From: Planctomycetota bacterium
GTDB taxonomy: Bacteria; Planctomycetota; UBA11346
Direction: 5' to 3'
Assembly (NCBI GenBank): GCA_016745075.1
Contig: JADGDD010000012.1
Span: 1-64,000, forward strand
DNA: 64,000 bases
Position 1 is the stretch's first letter. Each line of letters opens with the position of its first letter. The translations under genes and the position numbers were made by a program. The notes under the pieces were generated by a model. It had not been told where the DNA came from, did not search any database, and worked only from the letters and a program-made list of their open reading frames with translations. Positions 46,482 through 57,397 of this stretch are shown here, one piece after another.

Positions 46482-47017
46482 GGGTAGAAAAGCACCCGAA
46501 TCTATATAAATATTTGAATCCTACCTTCTTTTGCTCTTTCGTGTGTCATATAAAGACCTCTCCCCTCTACTAGATATATACGTATGAGCGACCATCGGTT
46601 TAAAAAGCATTTCATTTTCAAAATCACCAATCCCCGCTTGCTCACTATTTAACCATCTGCTCACCCGCCCTCCCCTGCCTCTTAATGCGTACTCCCTATT
46701 AGATTCTCTACCCGAAAACTCGCCCACTGGTTCGTACTTTTTCAAATCCACCAAGTCACAAAACGAAAAAAGCCAGAACCATATTTGGCTCTGACTCATC
46801 TCACATCTTGTGGTAAAATTCTTTTTTCTTATCCGTACAATTGGTGCACGAATCCCGCGCAAAACAAAAACAGCAAGGTAGCGATTGCTGCCCTGCTGAA
46901 TAAGTTGGTTAGTTGGGGGAGTGTTAACATGGATGAACAATAGCGAACTGTATAGAATGGCTAGTAGCGAGTAGTGTCCATTGACTTCCTTCGCTACCTC
47001 ACACCATCCCGCGCCCT

Positions 47018-48091
47018 ATGAAAAAATCACTCAATCCCATCTCGTGGCTCAAAGCCATGATGCCCGAAACCAATCGTGAAGATGAATATCTGCGGATTAT
47101 TCAACTGTTATCAGAACAGCTCAATATCTACATCGAAACATCTCCACGTCCAAAAGTCACCGATACACAACGCAGTAGACTTGGCACCCTATCTCGTCTT
47201 ATAGATCGCAAGACACTGCATTCGCTACCTTGTATGGTAAAAGTAGACACCATGCTCGGCTGGGTACGACAACTCCAAAGACGAAAGTTCCACTCTCAGT
47301 CAGATAAGTCCAAAGGCGGGCGACCAAATCTTGAACAAATAATTCGTAAAGAAATTATCAAACTGGCTAATGCTGGCTGTTTAACTGCACGACGACTTGA
47401 GGGAGAATTAAAAAAATGCAATCTTGAAGTAAGTCATGAAAGTATTCGGAAAATCCTGCGTGAAGAAGGATTTCCATCTGGTAGCGATAACGACTCTTGG
47501 GCAAAGTTCATCAAACGGCAGATCCACTTAATGCTTTGTACGGATTTTTTCACCATTGAAACAGGAGGACTCCTCCCCTTCACCAAAGCGCGCACACATT
47601 ATGTTTATTTCATCATGGATATGGCAACCAGAGCAGTTAAAATCATCAACATGACCGAGCATCCAACACAGGAATGGACTGTGCAGCAAATCCGCAATCA
47701 TGCTCTAGAAGATGATAACCTTTTCGCTGGAAAGAAATATCTCATTCATGACAATGGACCACAGTTCAAAAAGGATTTTTGCTGCATTCTCAAATCAGAA
47801 GGCATTACGACGAAAGCGATCATGCCCTATGCGCCAAACATGAATGCGTATGCCGAAAGGTTTGTCAGAACAATACGCGAGGAATGCTTGAATAAATTTG
47901 TATTCTTCAATAAAGCTCAGCTTAGACGAGCACTTTCACAATTTGAAGAACACTACAATACAGAGCGCCCACACCAAGGAATTGGTAACGAAACTATCAC
48001 ACCTTGGAAACATGCTGAAAATACGGGCGACATTATCTGTGATGAAAGACTTGGCGGATTGCTCAAGTCATTTCGCCGCGAAGCTGCCTAG
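47018..48091 (+). CDS. DDE integrase-core transposase
   Basis: LCTDFFTIE, LIHDNGPQFKKDF, PNMNAYAERFVRTIREECLNKF, HYNTERPHQGIG. Confidence 0.9.
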   Translation: MKKSLNPISWLKAMMPETNREDEYLRIIQLLSEQLNIYIETSPRPKVTDTQRSRLGTLSRLIDRKTLHSLPCMVKVDTMLGWVRQLQRRKFHSQSDKSKGGRPNLEQIIRKEIIKLANAGCLTARRLEGELKKCNLEVSHESIRKILREEGFPSGSDNDSWAKFIKRQIHLMLCTDFFTIETGGLLPFTKARTHYVYFIMDMATRAVKIINMTEHPTQEWTVQQIRNHALEDDNLFAGKKYLIHDNGPQFKKDFCCILKSEGITTKAIMPYAPNMNAYAERFVRTIREECLNKFVFFNKAQLRRALSQFEEHYNTERPHQGIGNETITPWKHAENTGDIICDERLGGLLKSFRREAA

Positions 48092-48149
48092 TACGACCAC
48101 CTCTCATTCAACAATCGCCACCAGCTCCGCAATGGATACTGGCTATTCT

Positions 48150-48480
48150 TCGTGACCATTTGACAACAAATTACCATTGTAGTCGTGTCTTGAAATAGAC
48201 TTAGATGATTTTCGTCACCAAATGCTGCGATTTTACCGATTGGTTTTCTATAGGATTCTCAAAGATCGCGTCGATATTTACGGGGTTATTGCACCGATGG
48301 GTTTGTTGGTAGTAAGGGGTTCGGGCTACCCTTCTGGCCATGCGACAATAAATTGCCACTATAGTCATACCCTGATTTGAGCTGAAGTAATTTCTCACAA
48401 CAAATTTCGGCGTTTTACCGATTAGTTTTCTATAGGATATTTCGTAAATATCGTGTCGATAGGTTTATTGGTAGTAAGAG
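48150..48480. repeat. Two adjacent copies of a dispersed ~150 bp repeat (others at about 338-505 and, partial, 45491-45540)
   Basis: Shared GACCATTTGACAACAAATTAC...ACCGATTGGTTTTCTATAGGA...GTCGATATTTACGGGNTTATTGCACCGATAGGTTTATTGGTAGTAAG. Confidence 0.75.
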
Positions 48481-48490
48481 CCCAAAAACG

Positions 48491-49906
48491 TTAGTACTCC
48501 ATTAAAGCGCTAAAACCAACTAGTTGAACATCTTCGTTTTCTGCGAGTAGGTCTGCGTAACCGTTACCAACTTCAAAGAGGGCGTAGAACATGGTGAAGG
48601 CCGTATGGCTGTTATATTCGTAGCGCATGGTGAAATCATATTCTACACCAAATTCATCATCAACTCCGGCTGGCGCGTCGTTGAGGGTAAAACGGCCAAC
48701 ATCTAAACGAAGGCTTACCGGCTGGCGCGTTTGGAAAACGTATTCTGCACCGATTTTCCATGCGTCTAAGCCACCATCACCAACACGCTCGGCAAGTTCT
48801 CCGTAACGTTCGTGTTCAGCGATGTAGAGGTCACGTCGGCCTTCAAAGGGGTCAATAAGGGCTTCGTATTCATTATCCGTGGTGCCGTTGCTGTCACCTG
48901 AAATGCTATCGTACTGGATGTTGAACGCTGCCTTGCGCAGATCTTCGGTTTTTGCGTGCCAAACAATCCCGCCGCTATAACCACTGCCAGAGGTATCGCC
49001 ACCTCCGTCAATGCTACCGTCTTGTCTGGCGTATTCACCATAGAGGTCAAAGCCACTCGTGAGATTCCATTCGGTACCGACGTAAAACGTATCTATTTCA
49101 CTAGCAACAGCGGTACCAGCAGTGCCAACACTCATCGGCACATCTTCTTCGTGGGTCCAGCTGACTGTGAAGAAAACACGGTTATCAGATTCGTTTTCTG
49201 GCTGCCAATCAATAACCAAACCATAGAGACTTTGGTCGTCTGATTCATCACCAGTGTTCACTGGTGGCACAACCGCACCACGACCTTCGTAGGATTCATT
49301 GATAATGAAAAACTGGCCAATAAAGGTAAGTTGATCCATGTTGTAATAAAAACGTGCACCATCCCAGCTGGTAACAGTTGGATCGTTGGCGCGACTATCC
49401 CAAAGGAATCCACCATCTGGTTTAGTTCGTAAATTCCACGCTACCGGCTGACGACCAAGCCATAAATCCGCATTCGGCAGGAAGAAACGCTCAAAAACAA
49501 CGTAGGCATCATCCAAAACAATTTCACCACTACGGTCATTAGAAGCACCAGCAACATGACTTTGATCACCACCTTCAGCATCGTAGGCGAGAGTGATGCG
49601 CACTTCCATATCGTCACCAACTTCAACACTGGTGCCGAGTTCAGCGCGCATCCACATCTGGCTGGTGTTCGTTTCCGCAGCACCTTGATTGTAATCTTTT
49701 TGTCGAATAGATTCGATCAGCAAAGACCCTTGCAAGTGATCCAGTTCCAAACCACCAGAACCACCCCAAGCCATTGTTTTACCTGGCCCAGGTGCTGGGG
49801 TAAGCGCTGAACCAGATGTTGATTGCACACCTTCTGCGGCCATGGCACTTAATGGCAGAACAGTCAGGCAGGCTAAGGTAGGTACAAGGCGTTTGCTGCA
49901 CATCAT
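48491..49906 (-). CDS. Outer membrane beta-barrel / porin-like protein
   Basis: Signal peptide MMCSKRLVPTLACLTVLPLSAMAA; alternating beta-strand pattern and terminal Y. Confidence 0.78.
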   Translation of the reverse strand: MMCSKRLVPTLACLTVLPLSAMAAEGVQSTSGSALTPAPGPGKTMAWGGSGGLELDHLQGSLLIESIRQKDYNQGAAETNTSQMWMRAELGTSVEVGDDMEVRITLAYDAEGGDQSHVAGASNDRSGEIVLDDAYVVFERFFLPNADLWLGRQPVAWNLRTKPDGGFLWDSRANDPTVTSWDGARFYYNMDQLTFIGQFFIINESYEGRGAVVPPVNTGDESDDQSLYGLVIDWQPENESDNRVFFTVSWTHEEDVPMSVGTAGTAVASEIDTFYVGTEWNLTSGFDLYGEYARQDGSIDGGGDTSGSGYSGGIVWHAKTEDLRKAAFNIQYDSISGDSNGTTDNEYEALIDPFEGRRDLYIAEHERYGELAERVGDGGLDAWKIGAEYVFQTRQPVSLRLDVGRFTLNDAPAGVDDEFGVEYDFTMRYEYNSHTAFTMFYALFEVGNGYADLLAENEDVQLVGFSALMEY

Positions 49907-50103
49907 AGATGTCTCCAAGGGCGAGAAGTTAGAGGCTCTTGCACCGGGTGCAAGCCATGTCACCGAGCATTGTGGCTCTGTGAGTAATTCCGCTAGCCTC
50001 TTTTCCTATGAAAGATACGCTGCCGACCTGACTACAAGAGAGTACACACTCCCCGCCTTGCAGCGAACTGCTTGTGCACACTCATTTGAAAAGGGCTTCA
50101 CCA

Positions 50104-51153
50104 ATGAAAGCATTTATTATCCTCCTTCTTCTCGCTGGTGCCGGATATTATGGCTGGCAACACTTCGCAGCCGAAAATACCGCTGAAACAAACGATCCTG
50201 CTGCCAACTCAGAAACTGCTGCCGAAGACGGCATCAACGATGGTCTACCGAGCCTTGATGGCCCAGTTGAAGACAGCTCTACCCTATCTGCCGAGTTACA
50301 ACAACTCCTGACGGATTCCGATGCACGCTGGACCGTACTTGCAGAAAAAGGTGATCCTGCTGTAGATGCCAATGCTCCAGAGCTTGCTAGAGCCTACACA
50401 CGCATACTTCGTGCAACCTACAATATACCAGCGCTCAAAAGCACCCAAGAACGCATCATCGCTGATCAACTAAGCGCACTCGGGCAAAAACTCTTTTATT
50501 CCAGCAACCGCTATGCAGACAGCACTGGTCTCTTCGGCACCTATACTGTACAAAGCGGTGACATCTTGGATAACATTGGTCGTAAAATGGGCATGAGCTA
50601 TCAAATGCTCAACATCATGCGTGGTACAAACCCAGAAAGCAGTAATCTTGGCCCTGGCGATACCCTGAAAGTTGTTCACCTCAAAGATACAGACGGTAAA
50701 CATATTAACAGCGGTTATGAAATGCATGTTGATAAGAGTGATTATTTCATGGACGTATTTATCGGCGGCATTTTTGCCCGCCGCTACCAAGTTGGCGTAG
50801 GCCGCGAAGGGTACGATACCCCGACTGGAACCACCCGTATCATTAGTCGTGAATTTCGTAAAGGTGGCGTTCCTTGGACTCACCCAGAAACTAAAGAAGT
50901 ATTCCAGCCCGGTGATCCACGCAACATCCTTGGTGAAATCTGGTTGAAATTGGACCCTGTTATTGGCAAGTCCGGCCTTGGCATGCACGGCTACACTGGT
51001 GAAGGCGATTCTGTTGGCGGTAAACTCAGCCACGGCTGCATTCGCTTACTCAATAATGATGCGAAGGAACTTTATCATACTCTTGTTAAAGTATATGTAA
51101 AAAATGGCGAAGTTATTACTCGTTCACCAATGACGGTTGTTATTGTAGACTAA
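50104..51153 (+). CDS. LysM domain L,D-transpeptidase
   Basis: YTVQSGDILDNIGRKMGMSYQMLNIMRG; MHGYTGEGDSVGGKLSHGCIRL. Confidence 0.92.
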   Translation: MKAFIILLLLAGAGYYGWQHFAAENTAETNDPAANSETAAEDGINDGLPSLDGPVEDSSTLSAELQQLLTDSDARWTVLAEKGDPAVDANAPELARAYTRILRATYNIPALKSTQERIIADQLSALGQKLFYSSNRYADSTGLFGTYTVQSGDILDNIGRKMGMSYQMLNIMRGTNPESSNLGPGDTLKVVHLKDTDGKHINSGYEMHVDKSDYFMDVFIGGIFARRYQVGVGREGYDTPTGTTRIISREFRKGGVPWTHPETKEVFQPGDPRNILGEIWLKLDPVIGKSGLGMHGYTGEGDSVGGKLSHGCIRLLNNDAKELYHTLVKVYVKNGEVITRSPMTVVIVD

Positions 51154-51177
51154 CCAAACAACACGAATGAAAGAGAC

Positions 51178-51220
51178 CAAAGCCGCTTAATAAAATATTA
51201 AGCGGCTTTTCTTTTTTATA
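51178..51220. terminator. Bidirectional rho-independent terminator
   Basis: AAAGCCGCTTAATA-aaa-TATTAAGCGGCTTT followed by T-rich run. Confidence 0.88.
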
Positions 51221-51554
51221 CAGACACTACAAACCAAACAATATTATTGTCTGGATCATAAATTTTTGCTTCGTTTTCTGACAGTCGGGCAGCAATAATT
51301 TTTCCTGCTAAACGATCACAAAAAGCATCCAATTCAGCGACGCTCGCACAAGAAAAGCGAAGGCCAGTATCTATGCCAGCAATAACATCAACAGCTCCAG
51401 TTTCGACCTGAACCTCCTGAATAATAAGATCTTTTCCAAGAGCGGTAAAACTGATTGATGACTGACCCTCGGGTTTAGGTAACTTCATGTCAAATAAAGT
51501 TCGGTAGAACATCCGTGAATGTTTCATATCAGTGACATTGATTGTTGTGGACAT
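51216..51554 (-). CDS. VOC/glyoxalase-family protein
   Basis: MSTTINVTDMKHSRMFYRTLFDMKLP...EAKIYDPDNNIVWF. Confidence 0.8.
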   Translation of the reverse strand: MSTTINVTDMKHSRMFYRTLFDMKLPKPEGQSSISFTALGKDLIIQEVQVETGAVDVIAGIDTGLRFSCASVAELDAFCDRLAGKIIAARLSENEAKIYDPDNNIVWFVVSV

Positions 51555-51609
51555 AAGCACTCTCCTGCTCTTCGTAAGAATACCTTCAAAAAACGATTGG
51601 GGCAATACT

Positions 51610-51638
51610 CAAAAACCTTCCCGTTATAGGAAGGTTTC
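51610..51638 (-). terminator. Rho-independent terminator
   Basis: AAACCTTCC-cgttata-GGAAGGTTT with T tract on the minus strand. Confidence 0.7.
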
Positions 51639-51757
51639 TTATGAGTAAGAATTTGGTTACTTTCAGAAAAGAGCTATTCACCTCAATGGACATTCACAAA
51701 TGCGTCTGCGTCTAGATCTTCCGTTTTAAAATGTTCTTCACAGCGTCTGACTGGGTC

Positions 51758-54559
51758 TTATTTAGCTTTCTTCTTTTTATCAGCCTCTTCTTTTTTTAAG
51801 CGTTCTTGTTCAGCTTTTTTCTTAGCTGCATCTTCCTTAGCCTTTTTCGCTTTTTCACGTTCGGCCGCTTTTTTCTCTGCGGCTAAACGTTCTTTTTCGG
51901 CTTTTTCTTGACGCTTACGAGCTGCCGCTGCTTTTTTTGCTTCCTCTTTGGCCTTTTTCTCTGCGGCTCGGCGTGCTTTTTCTTTTGCCTCAGCTGCTCG
52001 TTGTGCTTGTTCTTTGGCTTTACGTTCGGCTGCTTGTGCCGCCTTTTCTGCGGCTTTTTTCGCGCGTGCTTTTTCTTCTGCTTGTTGCTCTGCTAATTCT
52101 TTAGCTTTACGCTCGGCTGCTTTCTTTTCAGCAGCGGCCTTTTTCTCTGCAGCTCGTTTTGCCTTAGCTGCTGCCGCGGCTTTTTTCTCTGCGGCTTTTT
52201 TTGCTTCCGCTTCAGCGCGTTTCTTTTCTTTTGCTGCAATATCAGCTAAACGTTTCTGTTCTTTTTCCCATGTTAAAATAGATTTTAGTGCCACGCTTGC
52301 TTCATCAGCAGCATGTGCAAGTAAAGAACGTTCTGTTTTTAAACTACGAGCAATTTCCAATAAGGGTTTAGCTTCTGCATATTTTTCTGTACCCAGTTGG
52401 AAAAGGGTCATGCCTGTCCGGTAAGCAAGCTCCGTTTGATCTGCACCTTCGCTGATCGCAGAAAGGGTAACCAAAGCTGCTTTATAATCTTGTTGTAAGT
52501 ATTGACTCCAGCCAAGTAAGGTCTTGCCGTTAACGGATGCAGCATCCAAAGTAAGTGCCTGCGCCGCCTTTGCTGCGGCTAATGCATAAGCTGATGTTTT
52601 TAAACTATCATCTGCATCTGCTGGTAAAAAGGTTGAAGCCCAACCCAGTGCAAGCGGCAAACGAACGTCAGTCACATCATTACCACAAACATCACGTAAA
52701 GCAGCGGTGGTACCCGCCATATTATCGAGAGCATATTGTGATAAACCAACATCACGGCTGGTACGTACTCTTTCTGTATCCAACACGAGCAGTGACAAAG
52801 CATGTAGACCTCGCTCAACCGTTTCTTCATGCTGCTCTGTTGTTGCCAACATAGATGTAAGATCTGATAAACCACGGGCATGGTTTGGTGCAACAGCGAT
52901 CAGTTGATGCCCCCAATCAATACCCTTAGTCAAATAACCGTTATCTGTATGTGATAATTCTAAGCTTAAACGGGTCAGTGCAAATAAAGTTTCAACATGT
53001 TGTTTATCACGCGCTTGGTAGCTGGCATACACATCATACGCTTCTTGGCGGCGCTCTAAACGCCACAGATAAGAGCCAAGCTCCGCATAGAGTGCCGCAC
53101 GTTCTGGAGCAAGATCTAGCGCAGCATGAAAATGCTCGATAGATTGGTCATGACGATCAGCAGCTTGATGATAATAAGCAAGTTCTACATGCGCTTCTAT
53201 ATAACGTGCATCAACGGCAACACATTTATTCCACCGACGAGCAGCCAAGTCTGCTGTGGCTTCCACCATTTTAACACCGATACGTACTTTACGCTCGGCA
53301 GATGTTGCCGCGGATGTTGCTTCGGCAATAACCATACCGCTCAAATAATAGGTATCTGCATCTTTATTATTTAATCGAATAGCAATATCATATTCACGCA
53401 AAGCCATTACTCGATCGGCAGCAGCAGCAACAGTGTTGCCCTCTGCGCCAGCAGCAACGCTGCGATGATGGTAGGCACCAGCTATACTTTTATGAATACG
53501 GTCATCTTTTGGCGCAAGATCAATCGCACGTTTCAGCGCTTCAATAGCTTCATCATAACGACCCTGCAAATCTAAAATACGACCATAATACCAACGGACG
53601 GTTGGATTGGTCGGCTGCATACGAATTGCACGTTGGCACCGTACACGTGCTTCATCAAATTCTTGCACGCCAGCAAGCGCTACACCAAGTACCGCGTAGG
53701 CACCACCAAGAGTTGGGTCTAGCGTAACAGCTTTGCGCGAATGTTCGATAGCATCACGATAAAATTCTTCAGCTTTTTCGCTGTCTGTCATCACAGACGC
53801 ATCGGCAGCACTTTGCTGTAAACGCGCCATTAAATAATGCGCTTCTGCAAGCGATGCGGCTAAGGGTTCTCCACTCCAGCTCTCATAAGCACGCAGGCCT
53901 GGAATAAGGGCTGCGACACCTTCTTCATATTTTCCATTATCATATAAATTTTGTGCGCGCAATATTTGCACAGAAATACGCAAACCATTTGGAATACGAC
54001 CTTCAAGCGCGGCTTTGTAGTTTTCTTCCGATAATTCGAATTCGCCATCAGCATGTAATGAACCAGCTTCTTGAATATGGTCCAAAATATCAGTTGTGAA
54101 CGATGAACCAGACAGAACTCCTACGTTCTGAACATCTATCCATGCGCTGTTACGATAGTCTGAGGTAACAACTCCTTCGACTTCTATCATTTGATATTTA
54201 CGCAAACTCGTAACTAGCTGAGTACCTGCCAATGCTTTTGGATAATAGAGCGTTGTCATTGGTTGTGCGCGTACTTCTGGGTCCCAAATACCAGCGAGGT
54301 CATCCCATACGACCATATTGATGTACCGCTCTGGAGTAAATGGCGTGTGGAAGGGTGCGTATAAATCACTATTTTCGGCAAAGGTACAGCGAAAACGAAC
54401 GTGCAAACCTTTGTATGATGATGGACTTGCCAACAATTCATTTAAATCAACTTCGTGGACAGAAATGTTTCCGCGTGACGCGGCTTCAAGTTCTGTTGGA
54501 ATGGCCAAGGCACTGGCAACAACACAGGTGGCAGTCAAAACAGTTGAGCGGATAGACAC
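51758..54559 (-). CDS. TPR-repeat secreted protein with long Lys/Glu/Ala-rich helical C-terminus
   Basis: TPR motifs (GGAYAVLGVALAGVQEFDEARVRCQRAI, VRWYYGRILDLQGRYDEAIEALKRAIDL); roughly 170-residue KAE-rich tail. Confidence 0.88.
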   Translation of the reverse strand: MSIRSTVLTATCVVASALAIPTELEAASRGNISVHEVDLNELLASPSSYKGLHVRFRCTFAENSDLYAPFHTPFTPERYINMVVWDDLAGIWDPEVRAQPMTTLYYPKALAGTQLVTSLRKYQMIEVEGVVTSDYRNSAWIDVQNVGVLSGSSFTTDILDHIQEAGSLHADGEFELSEENYKAALEGRIPNGLRISVQILRAQNLYDNGKYEEGVAALIPGLRAYESWSGEPLAASLAEAHYLMARLQQSAADASVMTDSEKAEEFYRDAIEHSRKAVTLDPTLGGAYAVLGVALAGVQEFDEARVRCQRAIRMQPTNPTVRWYYGRILDLQGRYDEAIEALKRAIDLAPKDDRIHKSIAGAYHHRSVAAGAEGNTVAAAADRVMALREYDIAIRLNNKDADTYYLSGMVIAEATSAATSAERKVRIGVKMVEATADLAARRWNKCVAVDARYIEAHVELAYYHQAADRHDQSIEHFHAALDLAPERAALYAELGSYLWRLERRQEAYDVYASYQARDKQHVETLFALTRLSLELSHTDNGYLTKGIDWGHQLIAVAPNHARGLSDLTSMLATTEQHEETVERGLHALSLLVLDTERVRTSRDVGLSQYALDNMAGTTAALRDVCGNDVTDVRLPLALGWASTFLPADADDSLKTSAYALAAAKAAQALTLDAASVNGKTLLGWSQYLQQDYKAALVTLSAISEGADQTELAYRTGMTLFQLGTEKYAEAKPLLEIARSLKTERSLLAHAADEASVALKSILTWEKEQKRLADIAAKEKKRAEAEAKKAAEKKAAAAAKAKRAAEKKAAAEKKAAERKAKELAEQQAEEKARAKKAAEKAAQAAERKAKEQAQRAAEAKEKARRAAEKKAKEEAKKAAAARKRQEKAEKERLAAEKKAAEREKAKKAKEDAAKKKAEQERLKKEEADKKKKAK

Positions 54560-54704
54560 GGCGGCATCCTTTTCTTGTTGGCTTCTTTTCGCTTATGAAT
54601 CTCATATCGGTCGCCACAGGAAGCGACACTCAAGGGGATGTTAGGGTAAGCACTTACGCTACGCAAGCAGGAAGAACGGTGATGCAAATGTTGCATTGGC
54701 AAGC

Positions 54705-55175
54705 TTATCGCATCGTTACCTGCGCTCCCCCTGCAATAACCAGCGAACGGGTTTTCCCTAAAGAGACAAGACAACGATAGGACACAAAGTATTGCCTAAC
54801 AGACGGAGACACTGGAGTCATCCAGCTATCCAACTGTTTTTCTGTGGCTTCCACTGCTTCACATTCATCCAAACAAGCAGATATGATAGCCTGTAAATGT
54901 GCACCTGAAGACCACAAACGCAAACGCTTGCTCAACAAAGCCCAAGCACCAAAAAACCAGCGTTCTGCCGTATGGGGTGTGATGCCTAAAATCCTTGCCA
55001 CCTCATCCATTTCTAATCCTGTGAAAGCGCGCAAAGCAAAAACTTCGTACATACAATCTGGCAATTTCTGCACTTCCTGCCGTAACCATGCCTGCTGTGC
55101 TTCCATAGATATGAGGCCATCCTGTGCTGGCTCTGCGGCTGCGTTTTTGCGTCGAAATGTTTCTGTATCTGACAT
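54705..55175 (-). CDS. Sigma-70 region-4-like transcription regulator
   Basis: LPDCMYEVFALRAFTGLEMDEVARILGITPHTAERWFFGAWALLSKRL. Confidence 0.75.
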   Translation of the reverse strand: MSDTETFRRKNAAAEPAQDGLISMEAQQAWLRQEVQKLPDCMYEVFALRAFTGLEMDEVARILGITPHTAERWFFGAWALLSKRLRLWSSGAHLQAIISACLDECEAVEATEKQLDSWMTPVSPSVRQYFVSYRCLVSLGKTRSLVIAGGAQVTMR

Positions 55176-55251
55176 ATCAGTATACTACATCAAAAATACG
55201 CAGTAAGATAGCTTTTTTGCCGCACTTGAAAATGATCTTCAGACAAACACG

Positions 55252-56472
55252 ATGATGGCTATGACCTGTACTGTAGAAACTCGCTTGGAATCTTGGCTAA
55301 ACAAATCTTTTAGTCGTGAATTGACAGGCACTTATGATAATATGAAGCAAGAGCCGCTACGCAAAGTATTGAGCCACCTTCCCACACCACCACCACCTGT
55401 AACCTTTGCCGGCACCAAGGGTAAAGGCAGCACTCTACGCTTAGTTGAGTGTGGTTTACTGGCTGCTGAGCAAGCAACGGTGGCATTTACAAGCCCGCAT
55501 ATCTTTGATATTCATGAGCGCTGGCGTATTGGCGGCATGCCTGTACACCCAGAACGTGCCTGGAAACATGCTTGTTCTGTTATTGATGCGGAAGAACACT
55601 GCGACGAACAACTCACCTACTTTGAACGCTGCTTTGCCATTGGCTGCCTGCTAGCAGCAGAAGAACAGCACAACAAAGAACAGGCCTTCTTCTTATGTGA
55701 AGTCGGCCTTGGCGGACGACTAGACTGCGCCAACATCCTCGACTGCCAGCTGGCAATTATTACCCATATTGGTTATGATCATACCGATGTACTTGGTGAT
55801 ACCTTGGAGCTGATTGCAGGTGAAAAACTTGCGATTGCCCGTCCAAACAAACCTTTGTTAATTGCTCCACAAACCCCAGAGGCAGAACACGCCATTCGCC
55901 ATGTCTTGCCAGAAAAGCCTGCGGCTCAATGGGTTCATCAGCCAGAACACCCCTTGCCTTGCGGTCTGACGGGTGTGCATCAGCAAGAAAGTGCCGCTAC
56001 CGCCTTAGCAGCTTTGTACCATCTTGTCCCTGAACATATTTCCGATGTCCATACGGGTATGGCAGCGGCTCAACTTGCCGCACGTTGTCAAATTATTACA
56101 AACGGCAAGCGACGCATACTTATTGATGGTGCACATCATTATGAAAGCATTCAAGCCACCCTCAAAGTTGCTCAAACGGAGCTAACAGATGGATGGCACT
56201 GCATTGTTGCTTTAGCCAATGACAAAGACATAAACCGTCTGCTACCACTCCTCAGTACACAAACCACTTTGGTTCGCTGTGGCTATAATTGGCCGCGCGC
56301 ACGTTTGGAAAATGATTGGCCGGAAACGCTTCAAGACACAGCGTGGTTCACAAATATTATCGAGGCTCTTGCCGCACTCCCTGACGATGAGGACCTGTGT
56401 ATTACTGGTAGTTTTTATCTTGCTGGCGAAGCCTTACAGGCATTGCAGGTTGAAACAGGCATTCCTGGTTAA
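55252..56472 (+). CDS. folC: Folylpolyglutamate/dihydrofolate synthase
   Basis: FAGTKGKGSTLRLVECGLLAA, EVGLGGRLDCAN, ITHIGYDHTDVLG. Confidence 0.92.
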   Translation: MMAMTCTVETRLESWLNKSFSRELTGTYDNMKQEPLRKVLSHLPTPPPPVTFAGTKGKGSTLRLVECGLLAAEQATVAFTSPHIFDIHERWRIGGMPVHPERAWKHACSVIDAEEHCDEQLTYFERCFAIGCLLAAEEQHNKEQAFFLCEVGLGGRLDCANILDCQLAIITHIGYDHTDVLGDTLELIAGEKLAIARPNKPLLIAPQTPEAEHAIRHVLPEKPAAQWVHQPEHPLPCGLTGVHQQESAATALAALYHLVPEHISDVHTGMAAAQLAARCQIITNGKRRILIDGAHHYESIQATLKVAQTELTDGWHCIVALANDKDINRLLPLLSTQTTLVRCGYNWPRARLENDWPETLQDTAWFTNIIEALAALPDDEDLCITGSFYLAGEALQALQVETGIPG

Positions 56473-56482
56473 GAATACCCAC

Positions 56483-57397
56483 ATGAGTATTCTTGATCTT
56501 GTCGGTAATACGCCGTTGTGTGATCTGACCTTCCTCCTCAAACAGCAAGATACACCGCAAGTGCGCTGGCTGGCAAAGCTAGAGGGAGATAATCCAGGCG
56601 GCAGCGTGAAAGACCGCGCCGCCAAACACATGATTCAATCTGCCATAACACGCGGCGAATTAAAACCCGGCATGCGGCTCATTGAAGCAACCTCTGGTAA
56701 CACCGGCATTGCCCTTGCCATGAGTGCCAAAGCCGCTGGCATAGACATGCACTTAGCTCTGCCATCTAATTCCAGTATTGAACGCGCCCAAACCATGCGC
56801 GCTTATGGCGCCACCGTTCACCTTATTGATTTTGGCATAGAAGCCGCCCGCGATTTTGCTGATGAACAAGTACGCGCAACCGCTGGCCAAGACGATGCTT
56901 TTTTTATGCTCGATCAATTTTCTAATCCAGACAATCCCGGTGCTCACTACACCACTACCGGCCCTGAGATTTGGCGCGATACAGAACAACAGATCACTCA
57001 TTTTGTCAGCGCCATGGGCACAACTGGCACCATTATGGGCACCAGTCGTTATCTCAAAGAACAAGATCAGTCTATTGAAATTATTGGTTGCCAGCCAACA
57101 GAAGGCTCCTCCATTCCGGGCATTCGCCGTTGGCCCGCGGAATATTTACCAAAAATATTTGAACCAGAACGGGTTGATCGGATTATAGATGTCTCACAGA
57201 TAGATGCAGAGAATACCGCCCGCTACCTCGCCAAAGAAGCTGGCTTATTTATTGGTATTAGCTCTGGCGGTGCCGCTTGGTCTGCTATGCAAGTCGCTAA
57301 TGAATTAATTAACAACCAACAAACTGCTACCGTTATCTCTATTGTCTGTGATAGAGGTGATCGTTATTTATCCACTGGGGTTTTTGAAAAAAAATAA
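56483..57397 (+). CDS. cysM: Cysteine synthase (CysM-type)
   Basis: LEGDNPGGSVKDRAAKHMI, EATSGNTGIALA, GTTGTIMGTSRYLK, GISSGGAA. Confidence 0.92.
   Translation: MSILDLVGNTPLCDLTFLLKQQDTPQVRWLAKLEGDNPGGSVKDRAAKHMIQSAITRGELKPGMRLIEATSGNTGIALAMSAKAAGIDMHLALPSNSSIERAQTMRAYGATVHLIDFGIEAARDFADEQVRATAGQDDAFFMLDQFSNPDNPGAHYTTTGPEIWRDTEQQITHFVSAMGTTGTIMGTSRYLKEQDQSIEIIGCQPTEGSSIPGIRRWPAEYLPKIFEPERVDRIIDVSQIDAENTARYLAKEAGLFIGISSGGAAWSAMQVANELINNQQTATVISIVCDRGDRYLSTGVFEKK

Noticed and set aside
46521-46940. 139 aa minus-strand ORF before the transposase
   Set aside because: Arg-rich with no recognisable domain in an IS-debris zone; left unannotated.
48201-48398. 65 aa minus-strand ORF downstream of the transposase
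   Set aside because: Translation of the dispersed repeat; no independent coding evidence.
51908-52424. Plus-strand Phe/Ser/Ala-rich ORFs opposite the TPR protein tail
   Set aside because: Mirror of the Lys/Glu/Ala-rich repetitive coding strand.
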